A stretch of 64,000 bases of DNA from Pelomonas sp. Root1444 (GTDB lineage: Bacteria > Pseudomonadota > Gammaproteobacteria > Burkholderiales > Burkholderiaceae_C), in NCBI RefSeq assembly GCF_001426885.1, contig NZ_LMFP01000028.1, positions 1,032,168-1,096,167 on the forward strand, read 5' to 3'. The notes under the pieces are model-generated. The model had not been told where the DNA came from and ran no database searches. It saw only the letters and a program-made list of their open reading frames with translations. A program made the translations under genes and the position numbers. Shown piece after piece: positions 42,437-53,767 of the stretch. Each line of letters opens with the position of its first letter. The first letter of the stretch is position 1.

Positions 42437-45277
42437 ATGAACGTTCACCGCATGTCCCACATCGCGGCAGCCATCGCCGCGCTGGCCGCTGCGCTGCCCG
42501 CAGCCGCATCCGAAGACGCCCCGCCCCAGCCCCTGCACCGCGTCGTCGTGACCGGCTCGAACATCAAGCGCATCGATGTGGAGACATCCGACCCCGTGAC
42601 CGTCCTGCGGCGCGCCGACATCGAGCGCTCCGGCGCCACGACGCTGGCCGGCTTTCTGCAATCGCTGCCCTGGACCACGGACTCCCTGACCGACGTCGGC
42701 GGCAGCACCGCGTTCGCCAGCGGCGCCACGTCCACCGCACTGCGCCACCTCGACCAGCAGTCGACCCTCGTGCTGCTCAACGGCCGCCGTGTCGCGCCGT
42801 TCGGCCTGGCGGACTTCGCCCAGTTCTTCACCAACATCGACACGCTGCCGCTCGATGCGATCGAACGCATCGAAATCCTGAAAAGCGGCGCCTCGGCGGT
42901 CTATGGCTCCGACGCCGTGGCCGGCGTGGTCAACATCATCACGCGCCAGAACTACCAGGGCTTCGAGGCCGGGGCAGACATGGGGCGGTCGCTGAACAGC
43001 CGCTCCTTCGGCGAACGCGGCTTCCATGCCACGGCCGGCATCGGCGACTTCGACACCGACGGCTTCAACGTGACCGCATCGGTGCAGCACTACCGCCGCG
43101 ACCCGGTGGTCTGGCGCGACGTGGTCGACCGCGTCAGCGAGGGCTGGCGCAACACCCTGCCGCAAGGCAACGAGCAACTGTCGTTCTACAGCTTCCCCGG
43201 CAACATCGCACCGGCCAACACCACCAACTGGCACGCGGTGTCCGGATGCGATGCCAGCCTGACGATCGACGGCCTGTGCTGGTATGACCGTTACAAGGGC
43301 TTCGAAGCCCAGCCCGCGGCCAACCGCACCAATCTGTTGATCTCGGCCAAGGCCGCGATCGCACCGGGCGTCGAGGGCTTCGCCGAGCTCTTGTGGGCGC
43401 GCACGAAGACAGACTACCTGTGGTACCAGGCGCTCTACGACAGCCTCGACCCCGCGACGAGCTGGGCCGACCCCAGGACGGGCACCGCGCAGTCGTTCTC
43501 GTTCTTCATGCTGCCGCCGACGCATCCGCTGAACGACACCGGTGACTACGCCGCGCTGGCCTACCGCTTCGCCGACGTCAAGGCCGGCCAGACGGCATCC
43601 GCCAGCAACTACCGCCTGGTCACCGGCCTGCGGGGCAGCGCTGGCGGCTATGACTGGGAAACCTCGGTGGCCTTCCTCGGCTCCAAGGCGTCGCAACGTG
43701 CGCAGGGCATTGCCTTCAGCAACAGCGGGTTCCGCCAGACCATCGGCGGGACGACCGACCTCAGCGACCGGACATCGGCCATCGACCCGGACTTCTTCAA
43801 CATCTCCAACGGCTACCGGCTGGGCAAGCGCAACAGCCAGGCGGTGATCGACGCGCTGTTCCCGACGCTGGGTTCCACCGGCAAGCTCACCCAGACGGCT
43901 CTGGACGGCAAGATCTCCGGCGAGCTGGCCCAGCTGCCGGCCGGCCCGATGAGCTTCGCCGCGGGATACGACCTGCGCCATGAGCGCTCGGTCATCACGC
44001 CCACCGACAACGTGCAGAACGGCGACATCGTGGGCTACGCCTACGCGCAGACCCGTGCCTCGCGGACCTTCGGCGCCGTCTTCGGCGAGCTGGACATCCC
44101 GGTCGTGCAGACGCTGAACGCCCAGGTGGCCGCGCGCATCGACAAGTTCCCCGGTTTCGGCGCCCACCTCTCGCCCAAGATCGGCCTGCGCTACCAGCCC
44201 ACGCAGGACCTGCTGCTGCGCGGCACCGCCGAAAGCGGCTTCCGCGCACCCAACCTGGTGGAAGCCGGGACCTCGACCAAAACCGCCTTCGAGAGCGGCA
44301 TCCAGGACCCGAAGCGCTGCCCCGGCGGCCAAAGTTACGCCGACGACCTGACCGCACAGGCTGCGGCCCTGCCCGCCGGCGACCCGGCCCGGGCCGGCCT
44401 CAAGGCGCTCGCCGAGCGGGCTCTCGCCCAATGCGACGCCAATGCGGTGAGCGTGATCAGGAACAACCCGTCCCTGAAGCCGGAGGTCTCGCGTGGCTAC
44501 TCGTTCGGCACGCTGTTCGAACCCATGCAACGCACCAGCGTCACGCTGGACTACTGGAGCCTGAGCCGCAAGAACGAGATCCGGTTCACGGGCACCAGCC
44601 AACTGCTGGAGCAGGAGGGTCAGTTGCCGCCCGGCGTGGCGGTCCAGCGCGCACCGCTGAGCCAAGACCCGGTCTTCAACACCGTGCAACTGCGGCAGCA
44701 GTACGGCATCACGGTGGGGCAGCTGCTGAAAGTGGAGAACCGGTTCGAGAACACCTCCCGCACCCGCACCGACGGGGTGGACTTCGGCGTGAAGACCAGC
44801 GTCGACACGCCCGTCGGCGACCTGGAGCTCAACCTGATGGGCACCTGGCTCAACCGGTTCCAGGCCTACAGCACGGCGCGCGGCGGCTATGGCGACAACC
44901 TGGCTGGCCGGTACGGCTATTCCCGCGTGAGTGCCAGCTTCAGCGGCGCGCTCACCACCGGTGCCGTCCTCAACGGCCTGAAGCTGAGCTACCGCAGCGG
45001 CACGTCGCTGCAGGGTGACTACTACGACAGCGGCTGGGACGCGCAGGGCTGCGCCGCGCGACAGCTCTCGTCCGGCGCCTGCCGCCTGCCGGCCTATGTG
45101 CGCACCGACTACTTCTTCAGCTACAGCGGCGTTCGCAACCTGACGTTGAGCGCCTACGTCAGCAACGTGTTCAACCGCGCAATGGCGGTCGACCGCAGGG
45201 CCATAGACGTCACCCCTTCGGTCGAGGACGCGCAGCGCCGCAGCCTGCACGTCTCCGTCAACTACAAGTTCTTCTGA
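42437..45277 (+). CDS. TonB-dependent outer-membrane receptor
   Basis: A 946-residue receptor. The ATG at 42437 opens a signal peptide ending near residue 24 (ALPAAAS). The plug starts VVVTGSNIKRIDVETSDPVTV and has SGASAVYGSDAVAGVVNIITR; the barrel ends HVSVNYKFF. Its subtype is that of the receptor at 16286. It lies between a two-component system and a TonB-domain protein (61-bp gap, no terminator), so the three are probably one functional unit. The ligand is unknown. Confidence 0.88.
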   Translation: MNVHRMSHIAAAIAALAAALPAAASEDAPPQPLHRVVVTGSNIKRIDVETSDPVTVLRRADIERSGATTLAGFLQSLPWTTDSLTDVGGSTAFASGATSTALRHLDQQSTLVLLNGRRVAPFGLADFAQFFTNIDTLPLDAIERIEILKSGASAVYGSDAVAGVVNIITRQNYQGFEAGADMGRSLNSRSFGERGFHATAGIGDFDTDGFNVTASVQHYRRDPVVWRDVVDRVSEGWRNTLPQGNEQLSFYSFPGNIAPANTTNWHAVSGCDASLTIDGLCWYDRYKGFEAQPAANRTNLLISAKAAIAPGVEGFAELLWARTKTDYLWYQALYDSLDPATSWADPRTGTAQSFSFFMLPPTHPLNDTGDYAALAYRFADVKAGQTASASNYRLVTGLRGSAGGYDWETSVAFLGSKASQRAQGIAFSNSGFRQTIGGTTDLSDRTSAIDPDFFNISNGYRLGKRNSQAVIDALFPTLGSTGKLTQTALDGKISGELAQLPAGPMSFAAGYDLRHERSVITPTDNVQNGDIVGYAYAQTRASRTFGAVFGELDIPVVQTLNAQVAARIDKFPGFGAHLSPKIGLRYQPTQDLLLRGTAESGFRAPNLVEAGTSTKTAFESGIQDPKRCPGGQSYADDLTAQAAALPAGDPARAGLKALAERALAQCDANAVSVIRNNPSLKPEVSRGYSFGTLFEPMQRTSVTLDYWSLSRKNEIRFTGTSQLLEQEGQLPPGVAVQRAPLSQDPVFNTVQLRQQYGITVGQLLKVENRFENTSRTRTDGVDFGVKTSVDTPVGDLELNLMGTWLNRFQAYSTARGGYGDNLAGRYGYSRVSASFSGALTTGAVLNGLKLSYRSGTSLQGDYYDSGWDAQGCAARQLSSGACRLPAYVRTDYFFSYSGVRNLTLSAYVSNVFNRAMAVDRRAIDVTPSVEDAQRRSLHVSVNYKFF

Positions 45278-45338
45278 ACGAGATGGGGGAGAAAGGCAGG
45301 TGCCGCGCGCCGGCCTTTCGACCGCCGCGAAAGTCCAC

Positions 45339-46100
45339 ATGAATCCATCGCACTTCGCCACGCTGCAGCGCCGCCTCTGCGGCGTCATGCTCTTGTGCGC
45401 AGGCGGCGGCATGCAGGCCGCCATGGCGCAGGCCCCTGCGGCGGCCGACCCCCGATTCGCCCCGGCCGCCGAGCGCGCCCGCCAGGAGGGCGACAAGGTC
45501 CTCATGCGGATCCTTCGCGACGGCGCCACGGCCAAGCGGATCGGCCCCGCCGCCGCTCCTGAACCCGCCGCGCCGGCGCCCACGCAAGCCCCGGCGGGAA
45601 AGCCGGCGGCCGGCACCGTGGTCTCGACCAGCAAGCCCCCCGAGCGAGCCGCTCCCGCCCAGCGCAAACCCGCGGCCGTCGCCGAAGCCGCACCCGCGCC
45701 GGCGGCTGAGTCCCCGCCCAGTGCCGCCGCGATGCCACCGAACACCCAGGCAGCAAGCGCGCCATCGCTGCCGCTGCCGCCCGTGCCCCTACCGCCAAAG
45801 GCCGCTGCCGCCGCGCCGGCCCAGGAGGAGGAAGAGCCTCCGCTGGTCCTGGTGCACCAGGTCGAACCGGCGTTCCCGGTGACGATCCTCAGGCGCCAGA
45901 AAAAGGGCGGCGTGGTGGTGCGCTTCGTCGTGCAGCCCGATGGCAGCGTCACGCAGCCCGAAGTCGTGAAGAGCTCCAACCCCTACCTCAACCCCCATGC
46001 CATCCAGGCCGTGGCCCAATGGAAGTTCCAGCCGCTGCCTCGCGAGCAGCCGGCGACGGCCGAACTGAGCTTCGACCTGCGGCAGACGTTGTCGGAGTGA
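45339..46100 (+). CDS. TonB C-terminal-domain protein with an apparent cleavable signal
   Basis: A 253-residue protein. The C-terminal 85 residues are a TonB domain (VEPAFPVTILRRQKKGGVVVRF ... NPHAIQAVAQWKFQPL). Before it is an Ala/Pro-rich linker (about 55-160). The N-terminus has a short hydrophobic run with an AMAQA cleavage-like site at about residue 30 rather than the long uncleaved anchor with the conserved Ser/His helix of TonB. It could be secreted into the periplasm, or the run may act as an anchor; both are open. No exbB or exbD is nearby. It follows the receptor and precedes the unknown gene by 1 bp. Confidence 0.8.
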   Translation: MNPSHFATLQRRLCGVMLLCAGGGMQAAMAQAPAAADPRFAPAAERARQEGDKVLMRILRDGATAKRIGPAAAPEPAAPAPTQAPAGKPAAGTVVSTSKPPERAAPAQRKPAAVAEAAPAPAAESPPSAAAMPPNTQAASAPSLPLPPVPLPPKAAAAAPAQEEEEPPLVLVHQVEPAFPVTILRRQKKGGVVVRFVVQPDGSVTQPEVVKSSNPYLNPHAIQAVAQWKFQPLPREQPATAELSFDLRQTLSE

Positions 46101-46101
46101 C

Positions 46102-46683
46102 ATGACGATCCGCCTTCCCAAGCCGGCCCCGTCGTCGAGCGACTGCTCGCTGCAAAGGGCCACCGCACTGCTGGCGACCGCCGACGATCACAGCTGGGAC
46201 GAACTGCTGCCCCTCGTCGAGCATCTGGAACATCACGACCTGGATGCCTGGCAGACCGTGGCGGTGGCCACGCTGGAAACCATGGTCGCCCGCAACGCCT
46301 GCGAGGCGCTGGGACGGGACCCGTGGAGTTCGGTGGCGCCGCTGACGACGTGCTTGCTGCACGGCCTGGCTTCCCACACCCCGCAAGACCCCCGCCGCGC
46401 CGTTCGGGCCGTGCGCGCGTTGTTCACCCAATTGAGCGCCGCAGAGCCGATCACCTGGCCCGACGGCCTGCCGGGCGCCGTTGCCAGCCTGGCCGCATGC
46501 TGGGACGGCTTCGGCACCGAGCTGATCGCCGGGTTTGCTCAAACAGTTGATCGCCCGCGCCTGCTGGAACTGCTCACCTGCAAGCGCACCACCCGACGGG
46601 AACTCAGGTCCTTGCGCTGCATCGCAGCGGACAGGGTGTTCGTAGAGGTGATCGACGCTGCATTGAAGACCGCAGCGCGATAG
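46102..46683 (+). CDS. Uncharacterised protein after the TonB-domain gene
   Basis: A 193-residue, mostly helical protein with no signal peptide or membrane helix and no motif that I recognise. It has three Cys-containing stretches (SDCSLQRA, NACEALGR, LAACWDGF). The ATG is one base after the stop of the TonB-domain gene, so it is translated from the same message and may work with it. The name of any DUF is not known to me. Confidence 0.6.
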   Translation: MTIRLPKPAPSSSDCSLQRATALLATADDHSWDELLPLVEHLEHHDLDAWQTVAVATLETMVARNACEALGRDPWSSVAPLTTCLLHGLASHTPQDPRRAVRAVRALFTQLSAAEPITWPDGLPGAVASLAACWDGFGTELIAGFAQTVDRPRLLELLTCKRTTRRELRSLRCIAADRVFVEVIDAALKTAAR

Positions 46684-46756
46684 AAGCCCGCTGACGCTGG
46701 GGCGAGCAACCTCGTCGACGAGGCTTTGCACAGCGCCGAAGTGGAGCTGGAGGGAC

Positions 46757-46783
46757 AAAAAAAAACGGGCCGCGAGGGCCCGT
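46757..46783 (-). terminator. Terminator of tRNA-Ser
   Basis: On the minus strand a seven-base-pair stem (ACGGGCC with GGCCCGT), a five-base loop and eight T follow the tRNA gene by 14 bp. Confidence 0.88.
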
Positions 46784-46797
46784 ATTTGCTTGTGCTT

Positions 46798-46890
46798 TGG
46801 CGGAGTCGGAGGGATTCGAACCCTCGATGCAGGTTTTGCCCACATACTCCCTTAGCAGGGGAGCACCTTCGGCCACTCGGTCACGACTCC
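46798..46890 (-). tRNA. tRNA-Ser (anticodon GCT)
   Basis: Acceptor arms GGAGTCG and CGACTCC pair, the anticodon loop CTGCTAA is closed by CTCCC/GGGAG, the T-loop has GGTTCGAATCC and there is a long variable arm, as in tRNA-Ser. The anticodon is GCT, reading AGC and AGT. The discriminator G and CCA end (46798-46800) are encoded. Length 93 bases including CCA. Confidence 0.96.
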
Positions 46891-46938
46891 AGCACAGCCA
46901 CGCATTCTATATCAGCGCGGCAGTGATCCTCGCAGAAA

Positions 46939-48216
46939 TCAGGCTGCTGTCGCCGCTTCCTGGTCCAGGTCAAAGGCCTTGTGCAGCGCGCGCACGGCCA
47001 GTTCCATGTACTTCTCGTCGATGACGACGCTGGTCTTGATCTCGCTCGTGGAGATCATCTGGATGTTGATGCCCTCCTCGCTCAGCGCCCGGAACATCTT
47101 GCTGGCCACACCGACATGCGAGCGCATGCCGATGCCGACGATGGACACCTTGCAGATCTTCGGGTCGCCGACGACCTTGGCGGCGTTGGTCGCCGGGCCG
47201 ACGGTGTTCTGCAGCAGGTCCATCGTGCGCGCATAGTCGTTGCGGTGCACGGTGAACGAGAAGTCGGTCTTGCCGTCGTGCGAGACGTTCTGGATGATGA
47301 CGTCGATGTCGATGTTGGCCTCGGCGACCGGGCCGAGGATCTGGAAGGCGATGCCGGGCTTGTCGGGCACGCCCAGCAGCGTCACCTTGGCCTCGTCACG
47401 GTTGAAGGCAATGCCCGACACGACGGCTTGTTCCATTTTTTCGTCCTCTTCAAAACTGATCAGGGTGCCGGACTTGGCTTCCTCGTTGATGTCGATGTCC
47501 CAGGGCGTGAAGCTGGACAGCACGCGCAGCGGCACGCGGTACTTGCCAGCGAACTCCACCGAGCGGATCTGCAGGATCTTGGAGCCCAGCGACGCCATCT
47601 CCAGCATCTCTTCGAAGCTGATGGTGTGCAGGCGGCGCGCCTCGGGGACGATGCGCGGGTCGGTCGTGTAGACGCCGTCCACGTCGGTGTAGATCAGGCA
47701 CTCGTCGGCCTTCATCGCCGCGGCGATGGCGACGGCCGAGGTGTCCGAGCCGCCACGGCCCAGCGTCGTGACGTTGCCCACCGGGTCGATGCCCTGGAAG
47801 CCGGTGATGACGACCACCTTGCCGGCTGCCAGGTCAGCACGCACGCGGGTATCGTCGATGCTTTCGATACGTGCCTTGGTGTACGAGGAATCGGTCGCCA
47901 CCGGCACCTGCCAGCCGGCATAACTGACCGCTTCCATGCCTTCGGCCTGCAGCGCGATGGCCAGCAGGCCCACCGAGACCTGCTCCCCGGTGGCGGCGAT
48001 CGCGTCCATCTCGCGCATCACGGCGGGGGTCTGGCTGCCCGGCGACAACTCCTTGGCCAACCCCAGCAGGCGGTTGGTCTCCCCGCTCATCGCCGAAGGC
48101 ACGACCACCATCTGGTGGCCTGCGCGAGCCCATTTGGCGACGCGCTTGGCCACGTTGCGGATGCGATCGGTGGACCCCATCGAGGTACCGCCGTATTTGT
48201 GGACGATCAGAGCCAT
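46939..48216 (-). CDS. lysC: Aspartate kinase
   Basis: A 425-residue aspartokinase, the first step of the lysine, methionine and threonine pathway. The N-terminus [11 protein letters not shown] is the ATP-site signature; the kinase core is followed by two ACT domains (about 260-400) that give feedback control. The ATG at 48216 begins the signature; the frame further upstream to 49341 is a shadow of tilS. Downstream is tRNA-Ser; upstream tilS, 59-bp gap on the same strand. Confidence 0.95.
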   Translation of the reverse strand: MALIVHKYGGTSMGSTDRIRNVAKRVAKWARAGHQMVVVPSAMSGETNRLLGLAKELSPGSQTPAVMREMDAIAATGEQVSVGLLAIALQAEGMEAVSYAGWQVPVATDSSYTKARIESIDDTRVRADLAAGKVVVITGFQGIDPVGNVTTLGRGGSDTSAVAIAAAMKADECLIYTDVDGVYTTDPRIVPEARRLHTISFEEMLEMASLGSKILQIRSVEFAGKYRVPLRVLSSFTPWDIDINEEAKSGTLISFEEDEKMEQAVVSGIAFNRDEAKVTLLGVPDKPGIAFQILGPVAEANIDIDVIIQNVSHDGKTDFSFTVHRNDYARTMDLLQNTVGPATNAAKVVGDPKICKVSIVGIGMRSHVGVASKMFRALSEEGINIQMISTSEIKTSVVIDEKYMELAVRALHKAFDLDQEAATAA

Positions 48217-49548
48217 GTGTTTGAGCGAAGGCTGAAGGTGAGACGCCGGGACGGCATGCTCGCAAACCCCCGATTTTATGCGCCGCCCTGGCCGTCGCCT
48301 TCGCTCTGCGGCAAGGCTGCGTCCTCCAGCCAGCGCACAGCAAGCTGCGGCGCATCTTTTGCGGCGAAGGCACGCGCATCCATGCCCAGGCCGGCGATAG
48401 CCACGAGCTGCCCATCCGCGTCGAAGAGCAGCGGCCCGCCGCGTCGCCAGGGCGGCAGGCCGGCCTCCTGGCAGGCCTTCTTCAGGCTGCGTGGCGACGA
48501 GCCGGGCGCGCGCTGGAACTGCTCGGCGCCCGCGCGGCTGCGTTGCACCAGGCGTGCCAGGCGGTCGGGCGCGATGCCGGGCGTGGCCGCCTCGACGAGC
48601 CAGCTGCCGCGCCAACCCGGCTGTGGAAAGCGTCCAGGCCGGCCGAGGTCGATCTCGGCAGGTGCCGGCGCGTGGCCGGGCGCCTCGGCCCAGAACAACC
48701 CGTCGCGATAGGCGTGCAACGCGCCGCCTGGTGCCGGCCAGCTCAGCGTCCCGCCCGGCCGCCATTCGGACAACAGGCGCCCGACGAGGCTGGCCGGCGC
48801 GGCCGTGTGCCGCGCCAGCCAGGCGCGCAAGGCGTTGCTGGCGCGGGCGGGTGACAGCCGGGCGAGCGCCGCCAGGTTCAGGCGCTCGGGGCCAGACAGC
48901 GTGGCGAGGTCGGCCGCGGCGACCTCCTCGGCCAGTTCGTTGGCCTGCTGCGCCCAACGCGCCGCCTGCGCGAGGCCGGCCTCCGCCGTGGGGAAAGCGG
49001 GCCACAAGGTCTGGCGCAGCCGGTTGCGTGCATAGCGGGCGTCGCCATTGCTCGGGTCTTCGATCCAGCGCAGCCCGTATTGCTCGGCGTAGGCGAGGAT
49101 GGCCTCGCGGGGTTGGTCCAGCCACGGCCGCGCCCAGCAGACGCCTTCGCGCCACTGCGCACGCGGCATGCCGGCCAGGCCGGCGGTGCCGGCGCCGCGC
49201 AAGGCCTGCAGCAGGAAGGTCTCGGCCTGGTCGCGGCGGTGATGGGCCAGCAGCAGCAGGTCGGCACCGGCCGCCGTCGCCATGTCGTGCAGCGCGTGAT
49301 GCCGACCGGCGCGGGCCCAGGCTTCGACGCTCTCGCCACACGCGGGCGCGCCGGTCAGCCGCTCGCAGGCGAATTCGGCACCGAACTCGAGGGCGACGCG
49401 CTCGCAGTGCGCGGCCCAGTCGTCGGCCTGGGGTTGCAACCCATGGTGAACGTGGCAGGCGAGCACGCGCGCGCCCGAACGGGCGGCGACGTGCAGCAGC
49501 GCGGTGGAATCGAGGCCGCCGCTGAAGGCGACCGCGACCCGTTCAGGT

Positions 49549-50519
<971 letters not shown>

Positions 50520-50520
<1 letters not shown>

Positions 50521-51161
50521 CAGTAGTCCACAGGTAGCGGATCGAGGCTGCGCCAAATGTACCAAACCGCTACCGAGCGGAAAGGTGCCCAGGCGTCGCC
50601 AACTTCGCGTGCCTCGGCGCGCGACACGGGCTCGCCGGAGAAATAGTTCTGGCTGATGCCCTTCAGCAGGCCGATGTCATCCAGCGGCATCACATTGGGG
50701 CGCATCAGGTGGAAGATCAGGAACATCTCGGCCGTCCAGCGGCCAATGCCGCGGATGGCGACCAGCTCCTCGATGATGGCTTCGTCGTCCATCTGCGCCC
50801 ATTGACGCACGTGGACCTGGCCCGCATCGAAGTGCTTGGCAAGGTCGCCCAGGTATTCCACCTTGCGGGCGGACAGGCCGGCCGCGCGTTGCTCCTCCAC
50901 ACCCAGCGCCAGCACGGCCGCGGGCTGGAGCTTGGGCATCAGCGTGGTCCAGCGGGTCCAGACGGACTGCGCGGCCTTGACCGAGATCTGCTGCCCGACG
51001 ATGGAGCGGGCCAGCGTGGCGAAGGCGTCGCCGCGCGTCTGCAGGCGAGCCTCGCCGAACTGCGGGATGAGCTTCTTCATGACCCGGTCCCGCTTGGCCA
51101 GGTGCTTGCAGGCCTCGTCCCAATAGTCCGGCGTGACCTCGACGGGCGTCTTGGTGGCCAT
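50520..51161 (-). CDS. DNA-3-methyladenine glycosylase, AlkA-like HhH-GPD family
   Basis: A 213-residue base-excision glycosylase. The helix-hairpin-helix is [15 protein letters not shown] (about 136-150), with the catalytic-region Asp pair at 161-162 ([11 protein letters not shown]). [12 protein letters not shown] is the conserved N-terminal block. No Fe-S Cys cluster is present, as in AlkA. It removes alkylated purines from DNA. Both ends overlap neighbours by one base, cysS upstream and accA downstream. Confidence 0.9.
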
Positions 51162-52528
51162 CAGCTTTTGACCCAGGTCGTGCCGCCGGCACCGTCCTTC
51201 AGCGTGATGCCTTGGGCCGCCAGTTCGGCGCGGATGGCGTCGGCACCGGCAAAGTCCTTGGCGGCCTTGGCCGCGGCGCGCGCCGCGATGCGTTCCTCGA
51301 TCCAGGCACTGTCGTCCGACCCGCCTTGCAAGTAGGCGCGCGGCACCTGCTGCAGGATGCCCAGCACGCCGGCCAGCGCCTTCAGCAGACCGGCACGCTG
51401 CGGCGAACGGTCGCGGTTGACCTCGTTGACGAGGTCGAACAGCACGGCGATGGCGCCGGGCGTGCCGAAGTCCTCGTCCATGGCCGTCTTGAAGGCGGCG
51501 GCGCTGGGCTCGGTCCAGTCGATGGTGACGTCAGCCGGCGGGACGGCGTCAAGCGCCGTGTACAGGCGCGCCAGCGCGGTGCGCGCGTCTTCCAGATGGG
51601 CGTCGCTGAAATTGAACGGCCGGCGGTAGTGCGTGCGCAGCATGAAGAAGCGCAACGTCTCGCCGTCGAACTTCTTCAGCACGTCGCGGATGGTGAAGAA
51701 GTTGCCCAGGCTCTTGGACATCTTCTCGCCGTCGACGTTCAGGAAGCCGTTGTGCAGCCAGTACTTCGCAAAGTCGTAGCCGGCGCCCTCGCTCTGCGCG
51801 ATCTCGTTCTCATGGTGCGGGAACTGCAAGTCGGTGCCGCCGCCGTGGATGTCGAAGCTTTCGCCGAGCAGCGCGCAGCTCATCGCCGAGCACTCGATGT
51901 GCCAGCCGGGGCGGCCCTCGCCGAAGGGTGCGGGCCACTTGGCGTCGGCCGGCTCCTCGGCCTTGGCGGCCTTCCAAAGCACGAAATCCAGCGGGTCCAG
52001 CTTGCCGTCGTCCACCGCCACGCGCTCGCCGGCGCGCAGGTCGTCGATGCTCTTGCCGCTCAATTTGCCGTAGCCATCGAACTTGCGCACGGCGTAGTTC
52101 ACGTCGCCGCCCTCGGCCCGGTAGGCCAGGCCGCGTTCTTCAAGGCGCCCGATCAGCGACAGCATCTGCGGCACGTATTCGGTCGCGCGTGGCTCGTGGT
52201 CGGGGCGCAGCAGCCCCACGGCGGCGAAGTCCTCGTGCATCGCGGCCGTCATCTCTTCGGTGAGCTGGCGGATCGTGATGCCGCGCTCGACGGCGCGCTT
52301 GATGATCTTGTCGTCGATGTCCGTCACGTTGCGCACGTAGGTGACGCCATAACCACTGGCGCGCAGCCAGCGGTAAATGACGTCGAACGCCATGTTCATG
52401 CGCAGGTGCCCCATGTGGCACAGGTCGTAGACGGTGATGCCGCACACGTACATGCGCACCTGGCCCGGCACAAGCGGCTGAAAGTCTTCGAGGGTGCGGC
52501 TGAGGGAGTTGTGGACGCGCAGGGACAT
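51161..52528 (-). CDS. cysS: Cysteinyl-tRNA synthetase
   Basis: A 455-residue class I synthetase. The HIGH-type motif is HMGH at 38-41 after Zn ligand Cys29, and KMSKS lies near 270. GWHIECSAM and [15 protein letters not shown] are conserved. The ATG at 52528 aligns with known CysRS N-termini; an in-frame ATG at 52606 would add 26 odd residues across a hairpin. First gene of the operon with the glycosylase, accA and tilS. Confidence 0.95.
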   Translation of the reverse strand: MSLRVHNSLSRTLEDFQPLVPGQVRMYVCGITVYDLCHMGHLRMNMAFDVIYRWLRASGYGVTYVRNVTDIDDKIIKRAVERGITIRQLTEEMTAAMHEDFAAVGLLRPDHEPRATEYVPQMLSLIGRLEERGLAYRAEGGDVNYAVRKFDGYGKLSGKSIDDLRAGERVAVDDGKLDPLDFVLWKAAKAEEPADAKWPAPFGEGRPGWHIECSAMSCALLGESFDIHGGGTDLQFPHHENEIAQSEGAGYDFAKYWLHNGFLNVDGEKMSKSLGNFFTIRDVLKKFDGETLRFFMLRTHYRRPFNFSDAHLEDARTALARLYTALDAVPPADVTIDWTEPSAAAFKTAMDEDFGTPGAIAVLFDLVNEVNRDRSPQRAGLLKALAGVLGILQQVPRAYLQGGSDDSAWIEERIAARAAAKAAKDFAGADAIRAELAAQGITLKDGAGGTTWVKS

Positions 52529-52572
52529 GGGACAGAAAGCGAGGGGCGACCCCCTAGGAGCCACCAACAAGA

Positions 52573-52603
52573 AGCCCCGCACCGGGGGCGGCCAGGCGGG
52601 GCT
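52573..52603 (-). promoter_or_regulatory. Terminator-like hairpin in the cysS leader
   Basis: On the minus strand AGCCCCGC pairs with GCGGGGCT around a 15-base loop and is followed by TTCTTGTT. No gene ends here on that strand; the divergent TPR gene starts at 52672. A -10-like TATACT at 52623-52618 would place the hairpin at the 5' end of the cysS message. It might attenuate the operon. Confidence 0.35.
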
Positions 52604-52671
52604 CATAGAATGAAATCAGTATAGCGGCCGACCCCCAAGCCGCCTTTTCTGCCGCCCCCGCGACAACCCTC

Positions 52672-53187
52672 ATGCGCCTGCCCCTCCCTGCCCTTGTGCT
52701 GCTGCTTGCCCTGGCCTCGGTGCCGGCCCGCGCCGAAGACCTCGCCAGCGCTCAGCGCCTGTGGCTGGCCGGCCAGAAGACCCAGGCTGTCGAACAGGTC
52801 GAACAGGCGCTGACCCGCACGCCGGAGGACCTGCAGTTGCGCTTCGCGCTCGGCGTCATGCGCATGGAGCTGGGCGAACGCGAGAAGGCGCGCGCCATCT
52901 TCACCCGGCTCACGCAGGACTTTCCCGACCTGGCCGACCCCTACAACAACCTCGCCGTGCTGCACGCCGCCGCCGGCGAGCTGGACGAGGCCCAGGCTGC
53001 GTTGGAGCAGGCATTGCGCCTGCAACCCGAACACGCCCAGGCGCAGGAGAATCTCGGCGATGTGCTGCTGCGGCTGGCGCTGCGCGCCTACCAGCGCGCG
53101 CAGAAGGCCGCCGTCGCGCCGACCGATGCACTGGCCGGCAAGATCACTCGCACGCTGGCACTGACCCGCGACCTGCGCTCCCGCTGA
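52672..53187 (+). CDS. Exported TPR-repeat protein
   Basis: A 171-residue protein with a signal peptide (MRLPLPALVLLLALASVPARA) and about three TPR repeats between residues 25 and 135 (AQRLWLAGQKTQAVEQVEQAL, ALGVMRMELGEREKARAIF, NLAVLHAAAGELDEAQAALE). TPRs mediate protein contacts. It precedes the periplasmic cyclophilin by 16 bp and may help envelope folding. I cannot name a partner. Confidence 0.8.
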   Translation: MRLPLPALVLLLALASVPARAEDLASAQRLWLAGQKTQAVEQVEQALTRTPEDLQLRFALGVMRMELGEREKARAIFTRLTQDFPDLADPYNNLAVLHAAAGELDEAQAALEQALRLQPEHAQAQENLGDVLLRLALRAYQRAQKAAVAPTDALAGKITRTLALTRDLRSR

Positions 53188-53203
53188 CCCTCCACACCCC
53201 ATC

Positions 53204-53767
53204 ATGACGAAGACGATCTCCTTCCTCCTCGCCGGCCTGCTGGCCGCAAGCGCCGCCGCGGCCCAGACGGTCAAGCTGCAGACGACAGAGGGCGACATCC
53301 GCATCGAGCTCGACGCCGCCAAGGCGCCCAAGTCGGCCGCCAACTTCGTGCAGTACGTGAAGGCCGGCCACTACAACGGCGTGCTCTTCCACCGCGTCAT
53401 CGACGGCTTCATGATCCAAACCGGCGGCTACGACGCCAAGCTCAACCAACGCCCCACCAAGGCGCCGATCCCGCTCGAATCGCACAACGGCCTGTCCAAC
53501 GTGCGCGGCAGCGTCGCGATGGCGCGCACCGACCATCCGCACTCGGCCACCTCGCAGTTCTTCATCAACGTCGCCGACAACGTCCGGCTCGACGGCGACC
53601 CGGGCAATCCGGCCAGCGGCTATGCCGTCTTCGGCCAGGTCGTCGAGGGCATGGACGTCGTCGACAAGATCCGCGCCGCAGAGATCGCACCCAACGGCAT
53701 CCACCAGCATTTCCCGGTCAAGCCCATCTTCATCACCAAGGCTCTCGTCGAGCCTGTCAAAAAATGA
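53204..53767 (+). CDS. ppiA: Periplasmic peptidyl-prolyl isomerase (cyclophilin)
   Basis: A 187-residue cyclophilin with a signal peptide ([20 protein letters not shown]). The active site is in [15 protein letters not shown] and [17 protein letters not shown]. It isomerises proline bonds in the periplasm. Its stop overlaps the next cyclophilin start as ATGA. Confidence 0.9.
   Translation: MTKTISFLLAGLLAASAAAAQTVKLQTTEGDIRIELDAAKAPKSAANFVQYVKAGHYNGVLFHRVIDGFMIQTGGYDAKLNQRPTKAPIPLESHNGLSNVRGSVAMARTDHPHSATSQFFINVADNVRLDGDPGNPASGYAVFGQVVEGMDVVDKIRAAEIAPNGIHQHFPVKPIFITKALVEPVKK

Noticed and set aside
42368..45979. 1203-codon open frame on the minus strand
   Set aside because: It runs across the receptor and the TonB-domain gene on the opposite strand and has no motif. 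Such long frames are common in GC-rich DNA.
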